Assembly (NCBI RefSeq): GCF_012489685.1
Contig: NC_080042.1
Location: 63,871,802 to 63,935,801 of the forward strand
Reading direction: 5' to 3'
Length of the DNA stretch: 64,000 nt
Source of the DNA: Lotus japonicus
Lineage: Eukaryota; Streptophyta; Magnoliopsida; Fabales; Fabaceae
Of the stretch, positions 21,370 to 33,629 are shown in pieces; position 1 is the first letter of the stretch, and each line of letters opens with the position of its first letter. The notes beneath the pieces were generated by a model. The model had not been told where the DNA came from. It made no database searches and saw only the letters and a list, made by a program, of their open reading frames with translations. The position numbers and the translations under genes were made by a program.

Positions 21370-24300
21370 TCATGAGACTATGCTCTCTGGATTTATTGAG
21401 TCATAGACTCTATCCGTGGCCTTCTTTGCCTGACAAGGAGCCCAAAAAATAATACATGTGTCAGCACTTGCGTCACAAAAATGAAAGATGAAAGAGATTA
21501 ATAAGAAAATAATGCAAAACTTCACCTCTTTCTCCCAATCAATACGCAAAGTAATGATCATTAGAGAAAATACTTGAACAATGAGTGCACATATGATCCC
21601 CAGCCAAAGCCCCTGCATAAAAGTATTTAGCAGGCAGAACCAAATCAGATTATTGCAATCTTTGTAACACTTAACCATCAGTCTAAAAACTATGCTACAA
21701 AGAAACATCAATAATATTTTACCTTCCCTCCAATATGCAATACAAAAGCCAAGACCATAGCTAACGGAATTCCCACTAAATAGTATGACCCCAGATTAAT
21801 AAATGCGCCAATTTTCTGCAAACCACATCCTCTTGCAGTTCCTGAATTATAGATGACATAGTGAGCCAAAAATGTCACCTGTTTTAGCAAAATAGCCATC
21901 AAATACCATAAAGCTTTCAGCATTAAAGAAAACTCCCACTATAAGTTTTTCTTTCTAGGATTTCCTCTGCTTGTTCTGTTCATTCCTTAAATAGGAAAGC
22001 CTTCTTTTACACATTTTCTACTTAGTTCTTGATAAATTGTAACCACAAAAGAAATAGGAAGCCACGAAGTAAACGAGCTATTTTTCGGGTGAAAAAATTA
22101 AGGCTTAATCCAGTTTTTGGTCCCCATCTTTTGTCATAAATATGACTTTAGTCCCTCGCCGGAGCAAAGGTGGGGCTAGGTCCCCAGTTTTTGGCAAAAT
22201 AGTTGGCTTTGGTCCCTCCGGCCGGTTGGGTCAACGCTGGAGCTCCGCCGGCTGACGTGGCCGGTGCCACGTCAATTAATGAGGTCAGCTGGATTTTTTT
22301 TTCCTTTTTTCATTAAATTTAAATAAAATTAAAACTTACTAATTATCTTACTAATTATTTACTAATTATCCTTCTTAATTATAACACATTAAATTACCTA
22401 GAAACTGAATTAACACAGTCATTTTCACTCACTTACTTTGCCCGGGCAAACATAGTAACTATCGAACACCTCTCTGCGAAGAACGAAGGAAGAAACAAGG
22501 GAGAAAGAAGGAAGAACCCAAAATCGAAGAAGAAAACGAAGAACGAAGGCGACTACGAAGCTTGCAAGGTTAGTACTTCGGTCGATACATACATATAAAA
22601 CATGAACGGCAAGTAGCAACTAATTGATACATACATATAAAACATGAACTACTTAATATACTTTTTTGAAATCATTAGAAAATTAACGTAGCAACATATA
22701 ATTTTCATGATTTCTACCAATCCACACTCCTTTTAAGAACTAAATCCAGCCCACTTGACATTTTCACCTGGTAACAGAAAGCTTATACTTAAACAGAATG
22801 ATATAGAGTAAAATACACTCCCCTTCCTTGAGATTTGCTAATTTGACACTCAACCCCATTCTTAACCAAAATCTACACTCCACCCCACTCAATCTAACAA
22901 GTTAACTACATGTTAAAAGATGCTCGCGAATATTCTCTTTAATTCCAAACTAATAAATTTAAATATTTAAATAATAATAAAATTAAAAAATTTCCCTTTA
23001 TTACTTTTTATTTCAAGAAGTTTAAGATATTTACAATTAAATATTTTCACAATATTGTATAGGAATATCAATAACATTTAAGTTTACAAATATAAATTTA
23101 GACTAAAAAAATACTTCTATTAGATGATTAATTGTACTAACAAAATTTCATGATTAATTAGATGACATTTATTCCAATAAAAATTCCAAAAACAAATTTA
23201 TGATTGTTCTGGTCACCTTCTAAATTAGTATATTATTAGCTTCATAGATTGGTTGCACTTGTAACATGCAATATTATCTTAGCAAATAAAATGGAAAATG
23301 CAACAAATAAGAGATGATTATTACGTGAGGTGCTTGGTCTGCTAGAATAACTGAATAAGGTATAGTTTCATATCTGATGTTGTATGTCCTTAAATGATAG
23401 CTCAAGTGGTAAGAGCTCTGGGATATATCAGTTGGGTATGGGAAGTCTTAGATGATGCAATTTATCTTTTTAATGTACCAATAAGAAATTAAAATATAAT
23501 TCATATATCTTGAAATTATATAATCCAAGATGAATTTTATGATGAAAAAAAGTCATCTAATATTATGAATTATATTGTGAGAATATTTGTAGCTTTCGTC
23601 AACATATAATACAGTAACTAGTTTCAAATAGATTATTATAAAAATATTAATAGTAAATTTCTTAAATTTTTTAAATAAAAATAATAATAATTTTTTTTAT
23701 TATTTAAAAATTTAAATCTATTAGTTTGGAATTAAAGAGAATATTCCGTGAGCATCTTTTAAGATGTAGTTAACTTGGTAGAGTAGGTGGGGTGGAGTGT
23801 AGATTTTAATCAAGAATGGGGCTGAGTGTCATATTGGCAAACCTTAAGGGAGGGGAGTGTATTTTACTCAATGATATATATTGGAAATTCCAAACCCTAT
23901 AATTGTCTCTGTCAGTGCTTTTGACTCATAGCTAGCTCCTATGTACACAGTAAATGACAAAAGGGGGAAATAGGAAAAACCTGAAAGAACACATTGAAAT
24001 CCATCCAGGAAGTTAGATGCTACAAGAATTGGCATCATAGTAGCTACATATTTGGCCACTTCTTCTGTATTGCTAAATGCATAGCCCCAGATATTGCGTA
24101 TTAGGATCATCACAGCTCCAACTAAGATGCTTTCGATAATGGCAATCACTACAACAACACACACTGCTAAACGGGCAGTTCGTGGATTACCAGCTCCAAG
24201 TTCATTTGAGACACGGGTGCTGCAAGAATATCATGCAAAGCATTCATGAGACTTTGTACACCAGATCTTGGGGGAAATTGCAAAAATGAAAATTAGGAAG

Positions 24301-25755
24301 AAATTGAATGTTTGATAGATATAAGATCATGGAAATACTTACCTTACAGCTCCACTGAGTCCAAAGGGAATCATCCAAACAGTTCCTGTAGTATTCAAGC
24401 TGGCAAAAGTCCAAGAGTCAACAACAATATATTGATGAAAGTATGAAACAATTGTGACAAGCATCTGAACTCTGAAATAGGAAAACAACCAGATAGATAG
24501 CACTGATGTTTCCAACTTTGGATTTGGAAGAAGACCAGAAAGGAGAACCATCATTTCAAAAGACCACATTTCCAAGCTGTTAAGAATGACAAAACAATTG
24601 AAAACAAAATTAGGATCAATGAAACAAATGAATGAGTAATATTGTTAAGAAAAGTAACAACTGATATAATGAATACTGGTCTATTATAGGGTGTGCTGAA
24701 GTATGTTAGAATGAAATTACCAAACCATAGCAGCTGAAGGAATGGAAAGCCTTAGGAATGTGGGGATGTTGTGCAGTGCCTCTTTGGAAAAGCCTGTCCA
24801 TGTTTTTTTACATGAAGGAGAGAACTTGACATAGAGTGAAAGGATGGTAACATTTAACCAGTAAGATATAGAATTTGCTACAACAGCCCCTGTGTACCCT
24901 AGTCCAGATTTGAATACCATAATCCAACATATAAAGAAGTGTAGAAAAGTTGTTACTCCTGAGCTGAACATCATTGGAAATACAATATTTTGGGTTTGTA
25001 AGAATCTATTGAGGCATTGCAGAAGACCATAACCAAAAAGGCTTGGAACCATTAACTTAGCATATTCCCCAGCTGCTGCAGATATCTCAGGATCTTGGCC
25101 AAGGAAAACAAGAATGAATCTTGTATTTGCCCAAATAACTGCTACTGGAATGCTTACAACTGTAAGAACGACCATGGCCCTCTGCATGTATATGCCTAAA
25201 TTCTGATACTGCTTTGCTCCATATGACTGGCCACATAAGGTATCTAAGGCACTTGCCAATCCTGACTGGTTTAACCAATAAAAAAATGCAGAGAATGCTT
25301 TGATCACATTTCATTATTCATTGCCTGTGTTACAAGGGTACTAGATATCAATCCAAAAGGGGAAGTTAAAGCTGTGTTTGGATATCCGTTGGCACCGGTG
25401 TAAAGACGTTAGTACACACTTCAAGACAAAAAATTAATGATACTATTTTTATGGATTGTGATGAAAGTTCATTCACGTTGCAGTTAAAGAAAAGAGAGCT
25501 CACCAATAAATTGAAACCTGTGACAGTTGCAAAAGAAGTGGCCATAGAAGCACCTGAGAGAGCTAACTCGCCGATATGTCCAACAAACATGACAGAAATA
25601 ACTTGTAGGCAAAAGTTTAGGAGGCTCACAGATATCAAAGGACCCGAAAGCCATAACTGCTTCCTCACTTCTTCAATAACTTCTGTTCTTTCTGTTGCCC
25701 TTGAGCTTTGAACCAAAGGAGAGTGAAGAGATGCCTTTTGGTGTTCACTCTCCAT
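21370..25755 (-). CDS. MATE/DETOXIFICATION transporter, gene 1
   Basis: Eight exons with canonical splice sites: 25755-25504, 25265-24721, 24576-24490, 24399-24343, 24219-23981, 21841-21723, 21612-21526 and 21429-21370. They join to 482 codons including the stop, with no break. The product is a twelve-helix MATE antiporter that exports small organic compounds, using an ion gradient, at the vacuolar or plasma membrane. Family motifs include FVGHIGELALSGASMATSF, LDTLCGQSYGAKQY, NRFLQTQNIVFPM, STRVSNELGAGNPRTARLAV and GTARGCGLQKIGAFINLGSYY. It is closest in memory to the DTX14-16 group. The start Met precedes an acidic cytosolic tail as usual. Intron 5 is 2.1 kb because of insertions. Substrate unknown. 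Confidence 0.9.
22090..22680. repeat. Insertion in MATE gene 1 intron 5, unclassified
   Basis: This is absent from the matching intron of gene 2; the two introns resemble each other again near 22688 and 28337. It begins TTAAGGCTTAATCCAGTTTTTGGTCCCC, a start common to plant dispersed repeats. It has a GC-rich patch (GCCGGCTGACGTGGCCGG) and later two copies of GATACATACATATAAAACAT, 43 bases apart. No coding is seen. It may be a truncated DNA transposon. Confidence 0.5.
22806..23869. mobile_element. MULE-type MITE in MATE gene 1 intron 5
   Basis: The 1064-base element starts GAGTAAAATACACTCCCCT, and the reverse complement of the same sequence closes it. The terminal inverted repeats extend about 165-180 bases at high but imperfect identity. 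Both ends are flanked by the identical 9-base duplication AATGATATA (22797-22805 and 23870-23878), diagnostic of Mutator-like elements. The centre is AT-rich and non-coding and includes a SINE-like A-box motif. Confidence 0.9.
23385..23490 (+). repeat. Decayed SINE-like sequence nested in the MULE
   Basis: TAGCTCAAGTGGTAAGAGCT is a good Pol III A-box region, followed by a GTTGGGTATGGGAAGTC block and an AATTTATCTTTT tail region. The B box is lost. It is similar in layout to the SINEs near 31260 and 33560. Confidence 0.4.
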
Positions 25756-26463
25756 TTCTCTTCTCAGTTCCTACTTCTTAGTTGCAAAGCGGGAGAGACA
25801 CAGTTTATAACCGTGAAGAGTTTGATTTCCTTGAATAAGAATGGTTTACCTCTTGAATGAGTCTTGAACAGTGAGAGTCTTAGAGGAAAAGAGACTATTA
25901 TATTGCATTTTTGAAAACAAAAGACTGATATCATTGAAAACATGATCACTTAAACTTTTTTTTTTCTTGTTTCATTTTCCTTTAACTGTTGAACATCTGT
26001 CTCTGCCAATGATATCAAAGCAATTATTGCCACTGACAAATAAATTACCAAACCATTTATCACTTCTCTCCTCGGTAGCCGCTTGCTTAGTATAGATTGT
26101 TACTAGTTTGTTTGTTTTAAAATAGCACATTACAAGGAGTCAACAGCAACAGGAGAAAGCTGTTCTGGAAATCATTGTTATTCATGATAAATGGCCTATC
26201 ATGTATGTTTAAGGATGTTAAGGAGTTTGACAAAAAAAAGGATGTTAAGGAGAAAAGAATCATTGTTATCAATCAAAACCAAAAAAAAAATGTACCACCG
26301 TGTTGATACACAAACGAAGCAAAATTTGACACATGGAGACATGGAGCAATTCATTTCATTATTAAAGTCAAGAGCAAGGTGTGACAATAACACTTGAACT
26401 GCTCATTCAACTTAACCTTCAATATTAGCTAGATTGCCAACTCTGCCTTTTAATTGAGTTGTA
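25756..26463. other. Upstream region of MATE gene 1
   Basis: This is AT-rich with pyrimidine-rich stretches next to the start codon, as expected for a plant leader on the minus strand. No confident TATA box is assigned and no other gene is seen. Confidence 0.4.
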
Positions 26464-26476
26464 TTCTTGTGATTTA

Positions 26477-26641
26477 CCCACAAGGGGTAGTTCAGTTGGC
26501 AACACAGACTGAAGTGTGTGCGAAGAGCTCTTGGGTTCGATCTGGCACAAGAGAGATGAGGAGTCTTAATTGTGACTAAATTTCGAATCTGGAATAGTTG
26601 AAGGGTGATCGGATATTGGGTGGTTTACACCAAAAAAAGTT
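26477..26641 (+). mobile_element. SINE with target duplication
   Basis: This is a short tRNA-derived element with an A-box-like TAGTTCAGTTGGCAACAC at about 26489 and the B box GGTTCGATC at 26534-26542. It has a variable 3' body ending near CACCAAAAAAAGTT. It is flanked by TTCTTGTGA(T/C)TTA (26464-26476 and 26642-26654), a 13-base duplication with one mismatch. Confidence 0.75.
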
Positions 26642-26654
26642 TTCTTGTGACTTA

Positions 26655-27356
26655 AGTCTCAAGTATTAAGTACTTGATGTAACTTTTGAATGACTGTCAT
26701 GAATGAGGATCAACATAAGTTCTTTTCCGTTTCTCTTCCTCTTCTATTTTTAACTTGATTTAGTTTGTGAAATCAATGACTAGTTGTGTTCTGTTTATAT
26801 GTCAATAAAAAACATCAACCTTTTAGAATCTTTTAGACACAGCACATATTCTTCATTTCCCCTCCACAAACTTTCAAACATATCCTACAAGAGAAAATCG
26901 AAAACAAAAAACTTCACAAACGGTCAGCTAGATCATCTACATTCTAGATTGTACCCCATTTTAGATCATCAAGATCACATTATTCTTTCGGCCATATATA
27001 ACTGGACTTCTCTACAAAAAGAATGGTGGCAAAGCTCTTATTCTTTCTTCCAAGAACAATTTATTCAACATTCTTAGCAAATCAAACTCAGAAAAAATGA
27101 TAAAAGTGGAAGAAAAATTATGTATTCAACTTACTGTGATATATCATGAGTTCATGACTAAACCACCGAGCGAAGAGTAAAAGAGACTAAGAGAGGCTAA
27201 CAGAAAACTAACCTCCTTCTAACTGACAAAATTAACCAACTTACTGAGTTGGTTGCTTAACTATCTAACCAACAGTTACTACAAAATTATACTGTGTCTT
27301 CTTCTTCTTCTTTGTATTACTCGATAAGAATGTGTATCTGCAGAGATATTACAGCT
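26655..27356. other. Intergenic DNA between the MATE genes
   Basis: This is AT-rich, with a short CTT microsatellite near 27300. The last ~30 bases before gene 2 resemble the same position below gene 1 (CTGCAGAGATATT), so it is conserved 3' flank from the duplication. No gene is seen. Confidence 0.5.
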
Positions 27357-30300
27357 TCATGTGACTATGCTCTCTGGTGTTACTGAGTCATAGACTCTAT
27401 CTGTGGCCTTCTTTGCCTGGATGATGAAAGAAAAATAAGACATGTCAGCATCCTTCGTCACAAAAATGAAAGGATGATGAAAGAGATTACAAAGAAAAAA
27501 TGAAAAGTTTCACCTCTTTCTCCCAATCAGTTCGTATAGTAATAATCATTAGGGAAAATACTTGAACAATGAGTGCACATATGATTCCCAGCCACAGCCC
27601 CTACATAAAAGTATTTAGCAGATAGAACCAAATTAGATTCTTGTAATTTTTGTAAAATTAACAATCAGTCTCAAAGCTATGCTACAAAAGAAAGTTATTT
27701 TTTACCTTCCCTCCAATATCCAATACAAAAGCTAACACGATAGCTGCTGGAATTCCAACTATATAGTACGACCCCAGATTCACAAATGCACCAATTTTCT
27801 GCCAACCGCATCCTCTAGCATTGCCTGACAAAATGAAGAAAGATCATTTGTACTACTACTAACTCAATCGCTATCACAGATCACAAAACGTGCAGTATAA
27901 GTTTTCCTCTTCAGACTTCCCTTCTCTTTCAGATTTATTAATAAGCTTTATGAAAATAAATCATATAGTTCATGCTTACGCAACAAGCAAGAAGAATGTA
28001 GATCCTAAAAAAATGAATACTACACAAGCAAGCAAGCCCTGTCTAAGTCTCAATTGTAGGCACGTCATTCACATATACATGCAATGTTTAATAAGAAAAG
28101 TTGAAACCGAAAGAAGATCAAATCTGACAATTGTTCGACTGAAATCTACATGTACACATATTAGTGTTACTCTGCTTTATTTCTCTTTTTAGTGGTATAA
28201 ATGATAAGGGTTAAAACGTAAAACAAGAAGCAGAAAGCAAGTCACCATGTAATATAGCTACTAAATGATACTTGCAAAATATTATTTCGAGATTATTTGC
28301 TTAATTACTACTTAATATTGTAGTGATTAGGAAATTCATGTAGCAGTACATAGTTTTCACGATTTCTACCAATATATACCTTCCTTCTTGAAACCACTTC
28401 ATTTGTGAAAATGTAAATGGTAATGGTTCATAGTAACAAGATTTCAGTTGGGTATTATATTTTTATTTAATTAAAGCATTACTTTGCCATCCAGCACTAT
28501 TAGTTTCCTTCATATGATATATTATGAAAGCTCCTATATGTGATATGTCTCAGTCAATGCTTTTGAATCATAGCTCCTATACAGACAATAGATTAAAGAA
28601 ATGAATAATAAAAACACCTGAAAGAACAGATTGGATTCCATCCAGAAAGTTGGATGCTGCAAGAATTGGCAACATAGTTGCTACATATTTGACCACTTCT
28701 TCTTCATTACTATAAGCATAACCCCAAATATTACGTATTAGGACCAGCACAGCTCCAACTAAGATGCTTTCAATAATGGCAATCACTATGACGACGGCCA
28801 CTGCTAAACGTGCAGCCCGTGGATGACCAGCTCCAAGTTCATTTGAGACACGAATGCTGCAAGAATGATGCAAGCATAAATGGAACTATAAAGCAAGGGG
28901 AGTTTTCAACAAGCAAATTAGAAAGAGAGCAAAACGTTTCACATATGAGTGCTCAAATAAAATGGTGAGGTTGCCACTAAATTCTAAAAAGAAAGGAGAA
29001 ATTATAACCTTACTGCCCCACTGAGTCCAAAGGGGATCATCCAAACAGCTGCTGATGTATTCAAGCTGACAGAGCCAACCAAGTAACCAAATTGAGTAAA
29101 ACAGCAACAACAATATCAAGTATGTGTAACAATGGTGAATAGCATCTAAAATATGAACGAACCAGATAGAAAGCACCGATGTTTCCAACTTTGGATTTGG
29201 GAGAAGACCAGAGAGCAGAACCATGAGTTCAAATGACCACATTTCCAAGCTGTTCAACAAAATAAGTATGATAAACTTTGAATGAGCATTAGAACCTCAA
29301 AAGAAAAGTAACAAAAACAGCAAGCAGTTATCTATCACGATAGGGGGTATTGAAGTATTAGAGAAAATAATTACCAGACCATAACAGCTGAGGGAATGGC
29401 AAGTCTCATGAATGTGGGGATGTTGTGCAGTGCCTCTTTCGAAAAGCCTGTCCAAGTAGTTTTACACGAAGGAGAAAACTTGACATAGAGCGAGAGTATG
29501 GTAACATTCAACCAGTAAGATATAGAATTTGCTACGGCTGCCCCTTTGTACCCTAGTCCAGTCTTGTATACCAAAATCCAACATATAAAAAAGTGAAGCA
29601 AGGTCGTGACTCCTGAGCTGAGCATCATTGGAAATACAATATTTTGGGTTTGTAAGAATCTATTGAGGCATTGCAGAAGACCATAACCAAAAAGGCATGG
29701 AACCATTATCTTAGCATATTCCCCAGCTGCTGCAGATATCTCAGGATCTTGGCCAAGGAAAATGAGGATGGATCCTGTGTTTGCCCAAATAATCGCAAGC
29801 GGAATGCTGACAACCATAAGAATTAACATAGCCCTCTGCATGTGAATGCCTAACAAGCGGTACTGCTTTGCCCCATATGATTGACCACATAAGGTATCTA
29901 AGGCACTTGCCATTCCTACCTGTTTTAACCAAATTAAAAATCATTTGAAATGTCAAGTGTAAACCATTATCAATTTACCAATTGGAAATTTAAGTCTGAG
30001 GGATGAAGTACCAATCATGAATAAGTCCATTAAGTACCATATGTGTTAGATTAAAAAACAAACTCATATACTTTAAGGTTTTGATTTTAATCAGGTGACA
30101 AGCTCAACAGTTTCCTTGAAAATATATGTTTTTACTCTAGACCATCACCACAGACAGTCAGACACTTCCTATTCACAAATATACTAAGGCCCCGTTTCTA
30201 AGAGTTTATTTGAGCTCATCTTATAGCATAAGTGCTTTTGCAAGTGTTTGGAAAAGCTTATGTAAATAGCTTATGAACTATCTATAAGTTGTTTTGAGCT

Positions 30301-30973
30301 TATTTTCATATGTTGTTCAAATTAGGTTATGCTTACCTATAACATATTTTCAACTCACTTCAATAAGTTTCTCCAATTAGCTTATGAATAAGCACTTATG
30401 CGATAAGCACTTATTGCCATAAGCGTGTAAATAAGCTATATACTCAAACACACCCTAAATCTGCTGCATAGAAGTAAAGGGGTAGTAATGAATAATGATC
30501 AGCATGTTTGCCTTGAACTAATAATGTTGACTTTCATGTAACCCTCAGTGGAACTTCCAAGTACCAACAGTTATTGATTTACAAAAAGACAAAGAGTGCT
30601 AACAGCAATAAATTCCCAACAAACCAACACAAATATAAGAACACAAATGGTTTGTATATAATCAACATTGACTCACCAATAAACTGAAACCCGTGACAGA
30701 TGCAAAAGAAGTAGCCATGGAAGCACCAGAGAGAGCCAACTCGCCAAGATGACCAACAAACATGACAGAGATAAGGTTGAGGCAGAAATTCAGCAGAGTG
30801 ACTGATATCAAAGGACCAGAAAGCCATAGCTGCTTCTTCACTTCTTCAAGAATTTCAGTTCTTTCTGTTGGGTTGTTTAGCTTTGTATCAACCACCACCA
30901 AGCCTGCTTCTTCCACTGAGTTTTGAATCAAAGGTGAATGGAGAGAGGTGTAGTTTTGGTGTTCTTTCTCCAT
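27357..30973 (-). CDS. MATE/DETOXIFICATION transporter, gene 2
   Basis: Eight exons: 30973-30677, 29919-29375, 29249-29163, 29065-29009, 28856-28618, 27824-27706, 27600-27514 and 27416-27357. They give 497 codons including the stop, with no break. Exons 2 to 8 have exactly the same lengths as in gene 1, and only exon 1 is longer (297 against 252 bases) because of a longer acidic N-terminal tail. Motifs match gene 1: FVGHLGELALSGASMATSF, MASALDTLCGQSYGAKQY, NRFLQTQNIVFPM, SIRVSNELGAGHPRAARLAV and NARGCGWQKIGAFVNLGSYY. The pair is a tandem duplication. Same proposed role: proton- or sodium-coupled export of small organic molecules; substrate unknown. Confidence 0.9.
30190..30463. mobile_element. 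MITE-like AT-rich repeat in MATE gene 2 intron 1
   Basis: It runs from GGCCCCGTTTCTAAGAG to CTCAAACACACCC and is filled with AATAAGCTTATTT/ATAAGCACTTAT motifs in both orientations. This is a familiar layout for plant hAT-like MITEs (GTTTG near each end). The ends are imperfect and I cannot define a target duplication. Confidence 0.5.
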
Positions 30974-31249
30974 TTCTGTTTCTTAGTCACAGAGGGATGA
31001 AGAATCACTGATTCAGAGTCAGCAACCGCGCGTTCGCTGATACGTTACGTGTGGCTCTGAAACTGTGTTTGGGAGTGGGAAGTGGAGAGTGAAACATGAA
31101 CATCATTTTGGTGGTATATAAACCCGAATTATCACGTATCAATCACAAATTCACAATCAATGTTCAGCTCCCCCAGTCTGTATATTTTAGTCAAAACTCA
31201 AAACTCTCCTAGTACACAATAGCATCAATAATAATAATGATATATTCAC
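30974..31249. other. Upstream region of MATE gene 2
   Basis: The likely leader and promoter lie on the minus strand. A TTTATATACC TATA-like motif lies at about 31115-31125, roughly 145 bases before the start codon. No other gene is seen. Confidence 0.35.
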
Positions 31250-31251
31250 AT

Positions 31252-31373
31252 GTTCTCGGAATAATAACTCAAATGGTAAGAGTTAGAGACATAAAGGTTG
31301 AATGAGTTGAAAGGAATTCGAATCTCAAGAATGATTAATTTACTTACAACTAACATTTCTCTAGAAAAAAAAA
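31252..31373 (+). mobile_element. Degenerate SINE
   Basis: TAACTCAAATGGTAAGAGTT (A box) is followed by AATTCGAATCTC (B box), a TTAATTTACTTACAACTAACATTT body and an A10 tail. The body matches the SINE at 33485-33627 in reverse, so they are the same family. Confidence 0.6.
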
Positions 31374-31923
31374 ATGTTCACACTATATTTTTTCTACAGT
31401 TTCATTTTCATTCATTTCTTCTTTCTGTATTTCTATCATTTTTTCTTATCGTTTTCAAGTATTATAATACTTAATTATCTCATCTTTTCATATCTGTTAG
31501 AGGTGGAGGTGAAGAGTGTGAAAACTATATTATTCCAAAAACATGATTTCGTCATCACGGACTTTGTCGTGTGCTTTTTGTGTAGTCAACAACATGGGAT
31601 TAATTTAGAATTTAGGCCCAGAAATAACAAAAACCTTCAGAGACGTTATCAACTTGTACTCTGTCACTCATCTTCCCTAGCCCCACCCATACAGTTGCCA
31701 CATGTTCAATAAATCTTTTTTTGCATCAAGGTATTTAAAGTCGAGTTGGTCGTATAAAGTTCAATCTTTTTATACTCTAAAATCATAATTAAGGGATATG
31801 TCTCTATTAATAAAGCTTTCTCCAGACACATCATTCAAAATTAAGTAATCAGGTAAATGTTTAAAGATTCACCTAAGTAATGATTGTAAATGATTGGTAC
31901 ATGGTCAATAAATAAACAAGATA
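31374..31923. other. Intergenic AT-rich DNA
   Basis: T-rich low-complexity sequence with no feature I can support. Confidence 0.4.
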
Positions 31924-31949
31924 CTAGCTTTTTTTCCCGTGCGCTGCAC
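31924..31949 (-). mobile_element. Helitron 3' end (minus strand)
   Basis: Read on the minus strand, a GTGC/GCAC hairpin with a GCT-type loop (31939-31949) sits about 11 bases before CTAG (31924-31927). The element body would extend to the right. The 5' end is not identified. Confidence 0.5.
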
Positions 31950-32295
31950 AGCGAAAATTGTTATTATAATTTAAACATCAATTAATATTTTTATTATGAA
32001 AAATTAAGATATTAAGAATGAAATATTTTTTTCCAGTATCCTCACAACCCGACAACCATGAACTAATCATCAAAATATTATGCCCATTATGTTTAATTAT
32101 GAATGTTCGTGATTAAAAAAAAAAGTCACGTGAGTCATGTTACATTTTACAAAAGTCACATTATATTTTTAAGTTGATATGTGGGTTATTGACTCTTACG
32201 ATATTAAATGAATTTTGCTGGCACAGCCCAACAATTTAAATCTAAAAATCCCATTGAATTGTTTATTTCAATCTCACTACTTTTTTATAATGAAA

Positions 32296-32325
32296 CTAGT
32301 ATTTTTGACCCGTGTGATGCACGGG
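32296..32325 (-). mobile_element. Second Helitron 3' end (minus strand)
   Basis: On the minus strand, a perfect 6-bp stem CCCGTG/CACGGG with a 5-base loop (32309-32325) precedes CTAG at 32296-32299 by about 9 bases, followed by T. This is the standard plant Helitron terminus. The body extends to the right. Confidence 0.6.
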
Positions 32326-32329
32326 GGAT

Positions 32330-33470
32330 TTTCACTTTTATTTATTTGTGTATTTTTATTATTTTTGCGTTATTTTCTAAAAGATATTTTTGTATTAATA
32401 TATTATTCTGTATAAGAATTTTTTAAAGTCTTTTTTTATAAATGTGTTTTTTTGTTTGGTCGTGGCGTTGTGATGGATTTAGTATGTCTGAGGTGTCTTG
32501 TCTCCCCTGAGACGACATACCCCATTCTTTTAACTTGTCTTGTTTTACAACCCTTATTGTTTGAGAGTTGCCTTGGCAATATAGTGGGTTGTATTATCCA
32601 TATGCAAGATTTTAGTTTGTTTTTACCTTGGCTGATGTTACTCCATTCTAGGGGATTGAAATACATGTTCTGTCACCAGCCTCTCGCTTCGCTGGGTTCT
32701 TCGTTGTGACGTGCTGATGCATCGCGTTCATCTTTGATGACAACAAATACCTCATATGCGCCCAACCTCTAGGGAGCTTCCTCCGGCCTGGCATCGACCT
32801 TTTCCAAATGTGGTGAATGTCAATTTTGATGTTTTTATTTCAGCTACTTTTGACTTTTTATTTTGAATTATTTTTTTTTTAAATTGTGATACAATATTTT
32901 CATGAAGTTGAAACTTCCTGTTGTTATTGTCATTCCACAATAACAACTTCTCCTCCAAAAAGTTGGTTCAAACTTAGCTTATTAGTAAATATTATAATAT
33001 TTTTGAGTGTTCAGTTTACAACTTCAAAATAATGATTGCGAATATTGAGTTCTTCGTCCTTTCATCTTATAGCTGCTATTTATGCTCTTCAAATGAAAGT
33101 TTTCTCCGTACCTCCATAACCATAGAAAAAAATAAACAACCATTTATCTTAATTAATTGTTGACATCATCGTCTCATAAACACTTTTTTATTCCGGTGTC
33201 ATGTTAGATAGAAGATGTACATACTATGTTGTTAGATCTTGTCTATCATATAATTCATCCATAATAAGCTTATTTTGGGAAGTTGGTATTGAGGACCTAT
33301 CAATTTGAGTCATTTGGGGGAAGCCGACTAATGACCTGTTGCTGCTTTGCAATAATGTGATTATTTTTGCAAATGCGAAATTTTTTATTTGCTCATTAGT
33401 AAGTTTTAAATCTACAACAATATAAGTAGTAGTGTAAGAAAAGTATTGCATTATAATTTTTATTTTGAAT
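32330..33470. other. Probable Helitron interior, no gene assigned
   Basis: AT-rich, with a slightly richer stretch at about 32450-32710 that is open for 85 codons on the plus strand but resembles no family I know. This is probably filler of the Helitrons whose ends lie at 31924 and 32296. Confidence 0.3.
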
Positions 33471-33484
33471 AGTGGTGTTTTTAT

Positions 33485-33627
33485 TTTTTGATAGACAAAT
33501 GTAAATTGTTAGTAATGTTAGTAAATTAGTCTCTCCTCAGGATTCGAACCCTGAAAACTTCACCCTTCATCTTACCCAACTCTTATGTCCCCTAACTCTT
33601 ACAACTTGAGCTAATCCTCGGGGACAA
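33485..33627 (-). mobile_element. SINE (minus strand) with target duplication
   Basis: On the minus strand it reads CCCCGAGGATTAGCTCAAGTTGTAAGAG (A box), then GGGTTCGAATCC (B box), then a body ending ACATTTGTCTATCAAAAAAT. Near-identical TG(G/A)TGTTTT(T)ATTT sequences flank it. The clean A and B boxes make this the best preserved of the three copies in this family. Confidence 0.75.
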
Positions 33628-33629
33628 TG

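Noticed and set aside
30180..30463. A defined target duplication for the MITE-like repeat in gene 2 intron 1
   Set aside because: CTAA-like matches at the ends are too short and partly internal, so I list the element without claiming boundaries.
32452..32709. 85-codon plus-strand ORF
   Set aside because: Hydrophobic and Cys-rich without domain or homolog I recognise, inside probable Helitron filler.
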